From Nematostella vectensis (taxonomy: Eukaryota > Cnidaria > Anthozoa > Actiniaria > Edwardsiidae): a stretch of 64,000 nt of DNA. The stretch is taken from positions 15,555,575-15,619,574 of the forward strand of contig NC_064038.1 of NCBI RefSeq assembly GCF_932526225.1, in the 5' to 3' direction. Every line of letters begins with the position of its first letter. Position 1 is the first letter of the stretch. The position numbers and the translations under genes are program-made. The notes below the pieces were generated by a model that saw only the letters and a list, made by a program, of their open reading frames with translations, was not told the origin of the DNA and searched no databases. Shown here piece after piece: positions 49,531 through 60,500 of this stretch.

Positions 49531-52500
49531 TCAAGGCTCTAGTTCCTTGTCAATACCTATATGCCTCATAATCCAATTTTCGTAAGTCTGCACGCGCGTG
49601 TAGGCTCCGTATAATCCACGCGTGGAACACCCGTGACCCCAACTGACGATGCCGATCTGAATCCAGCGGCCTTGACCAGGATCTGTACAAAAAAATTACA
49701 AGTATTGTTGTTAAAGTCTTGAGTAAATCGTGAGACGTTAATCTACTTCCAGTAGCGGATCCTGGGCGAGGAATTAGGGGCTTTAACCCCCTCCACTCTT
49801 TGGGCTGCCATAAGAAATAGTTATGTAAAAAAGATGCCATAAAGAACATTCCTCTATTGAGAATGCCCATAGAGAAGTTCGAGTACCAGCATAAAGTGAA
49901 CAAGTATTTTTCACCCGACTGATGCACTTTTTATCGATAAAACTGTTTTCTTAGGTGTTTATGTATGCGCGAGTCAGTAAGCCAAACGTAACGAAAAATA
50001 ATTACCCTTTTGAAAAAATAGCTAGATTCGCCCCTATTTTGCCGTAATTGCTGATTCTTCCAGCCCCTACCCTCTTGATAATCAGTCTACTTGTAGGCTT
50101 TAATAGGTTATCCGGCACGAAAATTCCGAAAACACGGAGTTTGCATACCACGGCCGCCAGCAGAGGGAGGACAAATGAGGCATTATCCAAGATGCCGACT
50201 GTGCTATGCGAACTCTGTGTTTTCGGGGTTTACGTTCCGGAAAAAAACCCAAAGCCTACAGGTAGGCTAACTGATAATCATTGCATATTCTTATAGTCCT
50301 GAATATACTTGTAATCCCTTACCTCGACAAACTAGGGGTCCCCCTGTGTCTCTCTCACATGTAGCTCTACCTGCGCGGTCAGGCCCTGCGCAAAGCATGC
50401 TCTTTGCATTGAACCGACTGCGCAATCGACGATTTCGTGAGCACGTGGCATCATCAACCAATGGCATGACAGCTTGCTGTAAGATGCTTGTTGATTGGCC
50501 GTCCTCACGCACATTGCCCCAGCCTGTGGTGACGAAATATTACGCAATTACTAAAAAGGTTAAGCCTTGGTTGGTGATATAGGTGAGCTATGTTTAAGCT
50601 TTTCTTCTGTTACGCCTTTCAATGCCTTTGTGATGCATCGCCCCTTCACATTTTCACATCATTTTATAAAATGATAGTAGGCGCGCTGTGATTGCTTTAA
50701 TCCCGATTTATATAATAGAGCCCAGCAATCCCAAAGCTTGTAACATTGGCTACTATACACGGAATACTTCGCAAGATAACTGAAAGCCTTCAAAGAGAAG
50801 TAAGCATTGAAAAAAAATAGTTAACATAGAGACCATTGCGTTCGGAAACAACAAAGCCAGATAAGGTAGCCACAAGGTCACCCGAGTCACGTCCGATCAA
50901 TACCGAGTCATTTCCGAATCGTACCCGAGCCATCTCCGAATAGTACCGAGTTACGCCTGATACTATCAGGAGAACGGCGAAGTCTGGGTAAACTTACAAC
51001 AAGTGCTTCACGAGTCATGTCCGACTAGTACCGAGTCATATCCGAGTCATATCGCTTTTACGAAGTTGAAAAACATGGTCATGGGGTTTGTTATTATTGC
51101 TTGGAGTATCAATAAATGACATCGTCTGGTACCCAGGGCATCGAGGTCAGCCTAACTTGGCGCGCTCTCCCTTCTCTCCGCCCCCTACCCCTTTCCCCAT
51201 CGCCGGCCTTGTTTTGCCTCGTTCTCGTGACCTCGACGCCCTGGGTTCCCGAGGATGCTATAAATGATTGCTTAAAAAGTGAATAAAACCAACCAATATG
51301 GCTAACAATAAACCTAGCCGCTACGCCGCAGAGTAACACTATAATGCATGACATCGTTTCCATTCGTACCTGTGACGAAACACACGGTCCCGGCCTTTAA
51401 GCTGGGTTCACCGTCGTGAGGGCATATAGTGTTGACTCGTGTTGTCGGTCGGGCAGGTCTCGTGAGTTGGACGAGCGCTACGTCATGCTCGTCAGCATCT
51501 CGGTACTTCGGGTGGATGACGATTCTTGACACAGCGATCTCTTGTTCGCCACCTATAAAACACCGAAAGTTTCGAAGAGCTCTTTGTTGACCTTTTTAAA
51601 TGACCAAAATACCACTCAATAGGCCATTCCAGATATAAGCATTCGCGCGCAATCACCATGGAAACCTACCTTTACTACCGGCATGCAGCGCGCGCTTCGC
51701 TTGATGTAAGCTTAAAAAAGCGCGCGCTGCATTCTGGTAGTTGAGGTAGGTTTCTATGGTTATGCTCGCGCAAACTTATAGCTGGAATGGCCTATTAAAG
51801 AATCTCGATCTGATATGATAAAAAGATATAATCTAAGATGATTGTTGATACAGTGGAACCTGGATTTTACGATATGCCTCGGGAGAAAGAAAATGTATTG
51901 TAAAATAGATGTATCGTTGCAAAGAGGTCCTCGATTTTACGGGATATAACGGAAAATCCATTAAAAAATTGTTGTAGCGAGGTCGAGTTAATTATCAACT
52001 TTTATGAAATAATAATATTGTTACTGTACTTTACAGTTTCTATCTATAAGATTGTAATTTGTATTTAACAAGATCTGTCAAGAAAACTGTATTGTACTTG
52101 TGTGGTGTCTTGAGTTTTTCTCTATTTTTTGATAGACAGAATTAGTAATATCGTTTCATCGAGGTCAAAATTTTGCTTGGGGAAACAGATTAGTATCGTA
52201 AAATCGAGAATATATTTTATATCCAATATCGTAAGATCGAGGTAATTTCTTATATATCATACTGTATTTCCACCGGGAGAAAGGAGCGCCATCGTAAAAT
52301 CGAGGTTATCGTAAAACCCAGTATCGTAAAATCCAGGTTCCACTGTAGGTATTTTTAGAAACAAAGTCCAATTTTGCGTCTTATGATTGCCTAGCGCTCA
52401 TGCATCCTACACGAGTCTTTCCACACGGGAATTTTCCCCATGTGGGATTGGCAGCATGGATTGTGACGTAACCGTAGTAGGGCTAGCATTAACTCACCTT

Positions 52501-54520
52501 CCTTGCGGTAGAAGTCAGTCTCTCCCAGAATAACCTTCCATTCACCAGCCCGCTTGTTGTCACGAAAGCAGCGGGCAGCGGTCAACACCCACTCTGACGT
52601 CAGCAGGGTCCCTCCACAGACAGGCCCGTAATGAGTAAGGTACAGAGAGACCTGCCAGGGCCATTCCCCCACGGCCGCGTCCGTACCGCCGATGATGTTA
52701 CTCGTGTACTTGATACCACAGTCGAACCCTTGGGATAGAGAGGAAAAAAAAAACCTAAATATGGACAATTTTAGGTCTTGCGTAATCCCAATCTAAGCAC
52801 ACCCGCTACAAAAGGGCACCTCGTTATTACGGTTTTCAAAGTGCTGATGAGAGCAAGCTCCATATGCCTTTTTAGGAAAGGCTGTTAGTGCAAATGGCGC
52901 CTGGAAAATGGCAGTTCCACGACCAAAAGGACACATAGATTCCAAAATATTTGTATCAAATTTAGAAAAGTATAAATAAAATATACGACTGTCCAGTTTT
53001 TGGTGTATTGTATTTATTCTTCTGGTTCACGAACACGGTTTTTTGGGCTTTTTGTATTTATTTGCCTTTGGAAATATTATATGCAAAATAATATATGGTT
53101 TTGATATCGCTTGAGTTTACTTTTCACTTTTATTTTCTCAAGTAATTACTACCCAAAAGCACCTTCCGGTCGTAGAACTGCCATTTAGCAATTGCTATTC
53201 ACCGTTTGCGCTGACAACCTTTATTGTTATGTATACAGTGGAATCCCGTTTCTCTAAAAAATGAAATTAATGTTTAAAATAGAATGTCATCGCCATTCTT
53301 AGAATCAGTTTCATGATGTCATCATCAGCAGTAGCTGCGATGTCACTATCATCTCATTTGACACATCATTATATATTGTACACACTCGATTCTGGTTGTC
53401 TAAGAGTGCGATTGATTTCGACTTACGTGGCTTTGGTTTAGCCGGCTCTATCGGAGTGTCCGGGCCACATGCCCTACAACTTTTCGGACAGTTTCTGGTC
53501 ATCCACTCCTTATTTTTCAAACACTGCCATTGGTTGGCCCAGTTGGCGCAGTTTGAGTCGCGATCCAAACATGGGCTTCCTGTGGGTGGCGAGACCGAGG
53601 GATCTGGGCCAGGCCTGCTACCTATCCAATAGGAATAGACAATTGTTACTTAGTTTGTGGCGATAAAAAAGCAGAAAGTAGAAAGCGTACCGTCCTCGCT
53701 GCAGGAGTAGAGCTCAACGCGCATGCAAATGAGATGCCAGCTTACGGGATGGACCCGCACAAAACGCGCGGGAAACGGGTACTTGATACTGTTAGTCTGG
53801 ACTTCTTCCCGGCGATCATTGCCTTTGAAGACCTGGAAATCGGAAACCAAAAAAATATTATCGTGATCGTTTTTCGGATAAGAAAACACTAACTCGGTAA
53901 TAGTTCCGATATAACTCGGTTGCTGTTCGGGAATGACTCAATACTTGTAGGGTATGACTCGGAAAGCACTCGTGAACTTGTGAGTGTTTCTTGATTTTGC
54001 CATTGTTCTGGTAGTAGCAGGCTTAGCTCGGTACTATTCGGAGATGGCTCGGGTACGATTCGGAAATGACTCGGTATTGATCGGTAGTGACTCGGGTAGT
54101 ACTCGCGACCTTGTGAGTTTACCTTGGCTATGCCGTTCTCCTGGTAGTAGTAGAAGTCGCGCCCATTGGTACTATATGATAGGCGGTACTGCTTGACCAT
54201 CTCGGGGCTGCCGTGCCGTCCCTGGGTGGAAATGTGAGTGATGGCTACCGTCCGGCCGACGTCGATCTACAAGTTAAAACATAAATTGAATGAAGGACAA
54301 AACAACAATTGCGACTACAAGTTAAACTAATAAAGTTGGAGTTGAGTCGGAATAATTGAGAGTTGCTCGATACAACTGACTGCTCTAGATGAACTCACAT
54401 AACACATCTTCTTCTATTTGCACACAACATTAAGTGTTACATAGGTTGTGTTTTTTTGTTTATTTTTTTTTCATTAGAGATATAATATTACTCTTCTTTT
54501 TCTTTTTTTTTCTTTTTATA

Positions 54521-54558
<38 letters not shown>

Positions 54559-57500
54559 CCTAGTTTGGAGATCTGGAGGCTGTGTGCATAAGCAAGAATG
54601 TACGAGAAAAACACAAATATAGAGACACGACAAGGATACAACAAGGATACGACAAGAATACAAGCTGGTACAAGCAGAGCGGAAACAAAAACAAAAGGAA
54701 GGAAGGAATATATGGCCAAGAATTAGGTGATAGTATGGGTTACAGGTGAAGATGTGAGTGGGTTAATAGGTGGCGACCATGTCGTGTGATTTTTTTTTGA
54801 AGGATTTCATAAATCAAATTTGTACACCTCTAAATCGGATGTTGAATTTCCCGTAGTTTGTTCGTGCTTTAGGTAGGGTGTAACTAGATTTGGCAGAAAG
54901 TCGGGTGTTGTATTTGTGGGAAATTATATGAGTCAAAAGTACATAAATAGCGCTGTGTGGAAGTAAACTATATCTTTAACCTTAAGAAGTCCTAGTTGTT
55001 TGAAGATGGGGGAAGATGGGGCATCGAATTTAGAAAAAGTCATAATTCGTATCGCACGTTTTTGCATTATAAAGAGAGATTTTAGTGTTGTACTATAGGT
55101 GTTGCCCCATACTAAAATTCCGTAAGTTATATGGGGGAAAACAAGTGAATAATATAGTTGTTTAAAAATGTTAATGTTGACAAAGTAAGGTATCTTTGAG
55201 AGTGCTCCTAGATTACGTTTAAGTTTTTTGCAACGCTCCGTTATGTTGCATTTCCAGTTAAGATGTGAGTCAATCATTATTCCTAAATATTTTATGTTTT
55301 TTCTGATTTGATTGGTTTATTGTTTATCTTTAGTTTTATAGGATGAGTTACTTTTTTCTGAGGAGGATAGAATAACACAAAGTTAGTTTTATCTATATTT
55401 AGAGAGAGTTTATTGGCACAGAGCCAATAAATTCAATAAATTCGTAATTCACGGTAGATTCTAAATTGGTTAGGTTTTTGTTTGAATAGAACAAATTGGA
55501 ATCATCTGCAAATATGTTAAAGTCTAGTGTTTGGGAGGAGTTGTTAAAGTCGTTAATGTATAGTAGAAAAGAACCGGAATCAATATTAACCTAACTCAAT
55601 ATTACTGCATGGAGGCAGCACTCACTAGAAACTCGCAGTGCTACTTTAAGATAAATCCGTAATCCGTACTTCTCTGCTACTCGGATGTGAGTCAATTTTA
55701 CTAAGAAGAGACTCGATTCTTACTCTGCTTTCTTTGTGAAAGGCTTGATAATATTTGTAAGTTATTTCACTCTAAAATGTTTAGGCAGTTTTACTCGATT
55801 ATCGCACGATTCTACTTAGGGGTGACAAAATACTACTTGAGAGAGGTAGTCGGCAATTCACGGAGGGGGTTGGGTAGCTATCCGAAATGAGTCGCCAAAG
55901 ACCCGGTTTTACTCGGAGTTGAGTCAGCACGATACCTGTAGGTACTCGCTCTTGGACTGTCTAGCTGCGCACCAAGCCGCGATAAAGTTATTTCTCCCCT
56001 GAGACTTGTCACGGGCGTTTAAACGAGCCATGAAAGGCGCGGCTGCCCAGTTCCCAAGGACGCGGTACGAAGAGGCTGTGAACGCGCTGTCGGGAATAAC
56101 ACCGCTGCCAAGGCCGAGAGGAGATGAGCGGGCGCAGTCTGAAATATCATACCACTATATAAAGGATTGTTTTCTACCGCTTTGCTAAAAACAAAGGTGT
56201 GCTATAGAGGTGTCAAGGGGAGTTGTTCTTTCACAATGGGACTAACAACGCCTTCATCACGCGATTAATAATGCTGTTATGGCAATCAAGCTTCCTGCGA
56301 ATTCACAAGAAGAATCAAGCTCCATCGGCTATTTCAAGCGGATGACTGGGGTATTTTTTTATCAAATGTCATCAATAAAGTATCAGACTTCATTCATGAG
56401 TGGTTATCTTTAAATTTTCTTGCAAATAGATAGACTATTTTAGAAAGGAAACAAAAAATAGAATTGGTTTATCCTCATTCTTGAAACTACCATATGTACT
56501 ACCATAAGCACTACGCGTAACGACACAGATTATCCGAGTGCAGCCTTATTTGTATGTATGTCTGTTTTGTTAATCACCTCCTTGACGATTAGTTGGCTGG
56601 ATGGTCCGGTGGATCGACGGTGTAGGTCTTGGATTTGGTTGATCCCCTACGAATTAACTTTGTTAAGAAATGCGTCTATAACAAACGCCGACCAATGTAT
56701 CATAATCTAATGTTTATTGATCAAACAAGTAGCTAATTATATTGCGCATGTACTCACGGCAGAATCCGCATGCCTTCCTGCAGACGCGTATCATGTAGTT
56801 GTAGTACTGCGAGCTAGGCCTACAGAATCCCCTGTGTCGATATCCACCACACTCGAGCGGGTACGAGTCCACGCAAGCCGGCATGGCGGTGTTTGGTTGA
56901 ACTTTGGAGTTAAAAAATAAGATATCGTTATAAAGGGCAACTCACCCTACCAATCATGTAGCCTGTCTCGCAGACAACGACAAAACAACAAAATAAAATA
57001 GTCAAACAAAATAGTCCTCCCCCTCCCCGAAACACCACCATAAGTACTAATGTACTAAATCATTTGTAGTTCAGCGGAAGAGTACAGACATTTACATACA
57101 GTGGATATATACCTGGAGGTCTTGTGGGCGGGGGTGCTGTGGCTTGCGGCTGGCCTGCAAAAGAAAGCATATAAGACCCTTGCAAAAGAGAGCATATAAG
57201 ACCCTTGCAAAAGGGGACATATAAGACCCTTGCAAAAGAGAGCATATAAGACCCTTGCAAAGGAGTGCATATAAGACCCTTGCAAAAGAGTGCATATAAG
57301 ACCCTTGCAAAAGAGAGCATATAAGACCCTTGCAAAAGAGAGCATATAAGACCCTTGCAAAAGAGTGCATATAAGACCCTTGCAAAAGAGTGCATATAAG
57401 ACCCTTGCAAAAGAGAGCATATAAGACCCTTGCAAAAGAGAGCATATAAGACCCTTGCAAAAGAGAGCATACAAGACCCTTGCAAAAAAGAGCATATAAG

Positions 57501-60500
57501 ACCCTTGCAAAAGAGTGCATATAAGACCCTTGCAAAAGAGTGCATATAAGACCCTTGCAAAAGAGAGCATATAAGACCCTTGCAAAAGAGTGCATATAAA
57601 ACCCTTGCAAAAGAGTGCACATAAGACCCTTGCAAAAGAGTGCATATAAGACCCTTGCAAAAGAGAGCATATAAGAACCTTGCAAAAGAGTGCATATAAG
57701 ACCCTTGCAAAAGAGTGCATATAAGACCCTTGCAAAAGAGAGCATATAAGACCCTTGCAAAAGAGTGCATTTAAGACCCTTGCAAAAGAGAGCATATAAG
57801 ACCCTTGCAAAAGAGAGCATATAAGACCCTTGCAAAAGAGAGCATATAAGACCCTTGCAAAAGAGTGCAAACAAGACCCTTGCAAAAGAGAGCATATAAG
57901 ACCCTTGCAAAAGAGTGCATATAAGACCCTTGCAAAGGAGTGCATATAAGACCCTTGCAAAAGAGTGCATATAAGACCCTTGCAAAAGGGGACATATAAG
58001 ACCCTTGCAAAAGAGTGCATATAAGACCCTTGCAAAAGAGTGCATATAAGACCCTTGCAAAAGGGGACATATAAGACCCTTGCAAAAGAGTGCATATAAG
58101 ACCCTTGCAAAAGAGAGCATATAAGACCCTTGCAAAAGAGTGCATATAAGACCCTTGCAAAAGAGAGCATATAAGACCCTTGCAAAAGAGTGCATATAAG
58201 ACCCTTGCAAAAGGGGACATATAAGACCCTTGCAAAAGAGTGCATATAAGACCCTTGCAAAAGAGTGCATATAAGACCCTTGCAAAAGAGTGCATATAAG
58301 ACACTTGCAAAAGAGAGCATATAAGACCCTTGCAAAAGAGTGCATATAAGACCCTTGCAAAAGAGAGCATATAAGACCCTTGCAAAAGAGTGCATATAAG
58401 ACCCTTGCAAAAGGGGACATATAAGACCCTTGCAAAAGAGTGCATATAAGACCCTTGCAAAAGAGTGCATATAAGACCCTTGCAAAAGAGTGCATATAAG
58501 ACACTTGCAAAAGAGAGCATATAAGACCCTTCCAAAGAAAATTTTTTGACATTTATTTATTTTTAATCAAAGAGGGACCTTTGAGGGTTGCTTATACAAA
58601 TAGGATTGATTTTGATACTTGGGCAGCACCCCTTTGATACTTTGACAATACTATTTTGAATTGGCATTCTCCTTCCCTACTGACAACTGGGCACCTCGTC
58701 CCTTCCTCATTGACACTTAGACACCCCTCCCTCCCTACCAGGGCATAGGTTGCAGGTCGCCTTGCAGAATTGTTGCATGTTCTTGTAGTAGCGAGAGCCA
58801 GGACTGCAGTGCCCTTGCTGCCTCCAGTAATCACAGCCCTTCACCGTGTCTTTGCACGCAGGCTCTAAGCACCAGAAAGCAAAGAGGTTAAACAAGAATC
58901 TACAATAGGCTATGGTAGTCTATTTATGAGAGACGAAGCACGTAGTGATTTGGTTCAATGATCGGTGAACAAGTGTGATGCTCCCTGTAGGATTGCGTTC
59001 TGCTGGTTAGTGCGGCGTCCTTGGTTTCGTTGAACAAAGAAATGTCCTGTGTTCTCAATCACTAATCAGATATTGATCGTTACCATATATGGACATATGT
59101 CTCATTTAACAGCTGTCGCGGTGCCTGCAAGCGCTTGTAGCCTTTGTGTGACAGAGAGCGTGAGCAGGTCATGACGGCTGCTGAAAGAGGCTAACATGGA
59201 AATGGTTGTCCGATTTACTTACGACAGTGTCCACAAGTTCTCGGACAGACTTTAGTCATGTAGTCCCGTAGTGACTTTGAAGTGCAATGACCATCTTGCT
59301 TCCATCTTATGCACCGAGAAGGGTAAACATCTTCGCATTCTGGAAATAAAAAAAAAAACGACTACGATTTAAAACAAAACGTCGACGATTTTTTACAACC
59401 CTTTTTTATCAGCAAAGAGGTAACAGGATATGTTTTGTTTCTCACACCTAGGGCTGACAAACTTAATGATAACTTCTAATTGATTTTCTTTGCATTTTTT
59501 TTCTCTAAGTTTCACTATTTTGGAGATCATTGTCGTATTTAGACGTTCAAAAAGGCGGTGACAAGGGCAAAAACATAAAAAACTTGATTTAACAATTAAT
59601 GGAGTCGAGGATACAAAGAGTGTACCATAAGTTCGCACAAAAGAGAGGGATGACAAATCGGATCCGCCCCTGAGATTGAACAATAACTACCAAAAGCATT
59701 GATATTTGATTCTCGCTTTTGACTCATAGTGGAATCTTAATTACTCAAACCGAAATGAGTTGCTCAGAGTTACATTAAAATCAGACAAACTTGTTCTCAA
59801 CATCGTTCTCTCACTCGAGAATGAAAAAAATGTAATGATAACCGATCAAGATATTTTAGAAGAGCAGAAAAGAAAGTTCGGATAATCAGAATCGGGACGG
59901 TAAACCCGACATCCGTTGTGCTAATATATCGTCATTCGGTTATATTTAAGTACATTTTATTGCTTTTTGAAGGGATTGACCAAAATCTGGTTTTACCAGA
60001 TTTTGAATCTAAGCATTTGCCGCTGTGTTGAGTATTTCATGGAGATGACACAGCAGCGACTGATTGGAGAAGGCAAGGGGTGACCCGGGGGGCACTGATT
60101 GGAGTAGGGGAGGGGTGGCCCGGGGGGGCACTGATTGGAGGAGGGGAGGGGTGGCCCGGGGGGCGCGGACCCCCCCACTCCCTTCTAGCAGCCAAAAATA
60201 CAGTAAATGTATAAGACATTATCTTAAATACAGGAGAAAATGCCTTGAAAGGGCCTTTTGGGGCCCCTGCTGTTAAAACTCCTGGTTGCGCCGCTGATTC
60301 CAGTTATTTTAGTTATATATTATTAGAAAGATTCCAGTTATCAAAACTCGAGTCGGCTGGGTGCACTGTCACCTCAGTATTTAGTCCAGAACTGGGACTC
60401 TCTTTGCGCTCGACATTCTGGCTGGACTAAAAGCCCGATAGTCCAGACCTAGGACTCTTTTTGCGCTCGACATTCTGGCTCGCGTGAAAGAGGGTCCAGT

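Larger units (their letters stand above)
49531..52728 (-). other. S1 (trypsin-fold) module with lost catalytic residues
   Basis: Four exons. The N-terminus reads SNIIGGTDA where active enzymes have Arg/Lys before IVGG, so trypsin-type activation is not expected. The His-57 motif is LTAARC instead of LTAAHC (CGC codon). Asp-102 is kept (HDVALVQL). The Ser-195 motif is CERDTGGP instead of CxGDSGGP, so Ser is Thr and oxyanion Gly-193 is Arg. Position 189 is Ala rather than Asp. The C-terminal exon keeps IVSWGHGC and YTRV, so the fold is preserved. Frame and splice sites are intact, arguing for a pseudoprotease rather than a pseudogene. Confidence 0.88.
53691..56138 (-). other. F5/8 type C (discoidin) module, three exons
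   Basis: Exons 56138-55936, 54266-54123 and 53832-53691 encode about 160 residues with family landmarks: a Cys at the start, [60 protein letters not shown] and the closing RVELYSC. The two internal introns are phase 0, the outer ones phase 1. Such domains usually bind cell-surface glycans or phospholipids. Confidence 0.88.
53427..59339 (-). other. four ShKT modules
   Basis: Separate exons 59339-59223, 58864-58739, 56901-56758 and 53621-53427 each carry one six-cysteine ShKT domain of about 35-40 residues with typical endings ([32 protein letters not shown]). Three precede the F5/8C module and one sits between it and the S1 module. They are modules of a large secreted protein, not stand-alone peptides. 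Channel-blocking activity is not implied. Confidence 0.85.

Noticed and set aside
49550-49927. 125-codon - strand frame over the last S1 exon
   Set aside because: It reads a different frame from the exon 49682-49531, which is fixed by splice phase and the conserved IVSWGHGC motif.
57055-58552. Four overlapping - strand frames of 236-486 codons
   Set aside because: All are readings of the 26-bp minisatellite in different frames; none continues into non-repeat domains. The array is an intron ending at a real acceptor.
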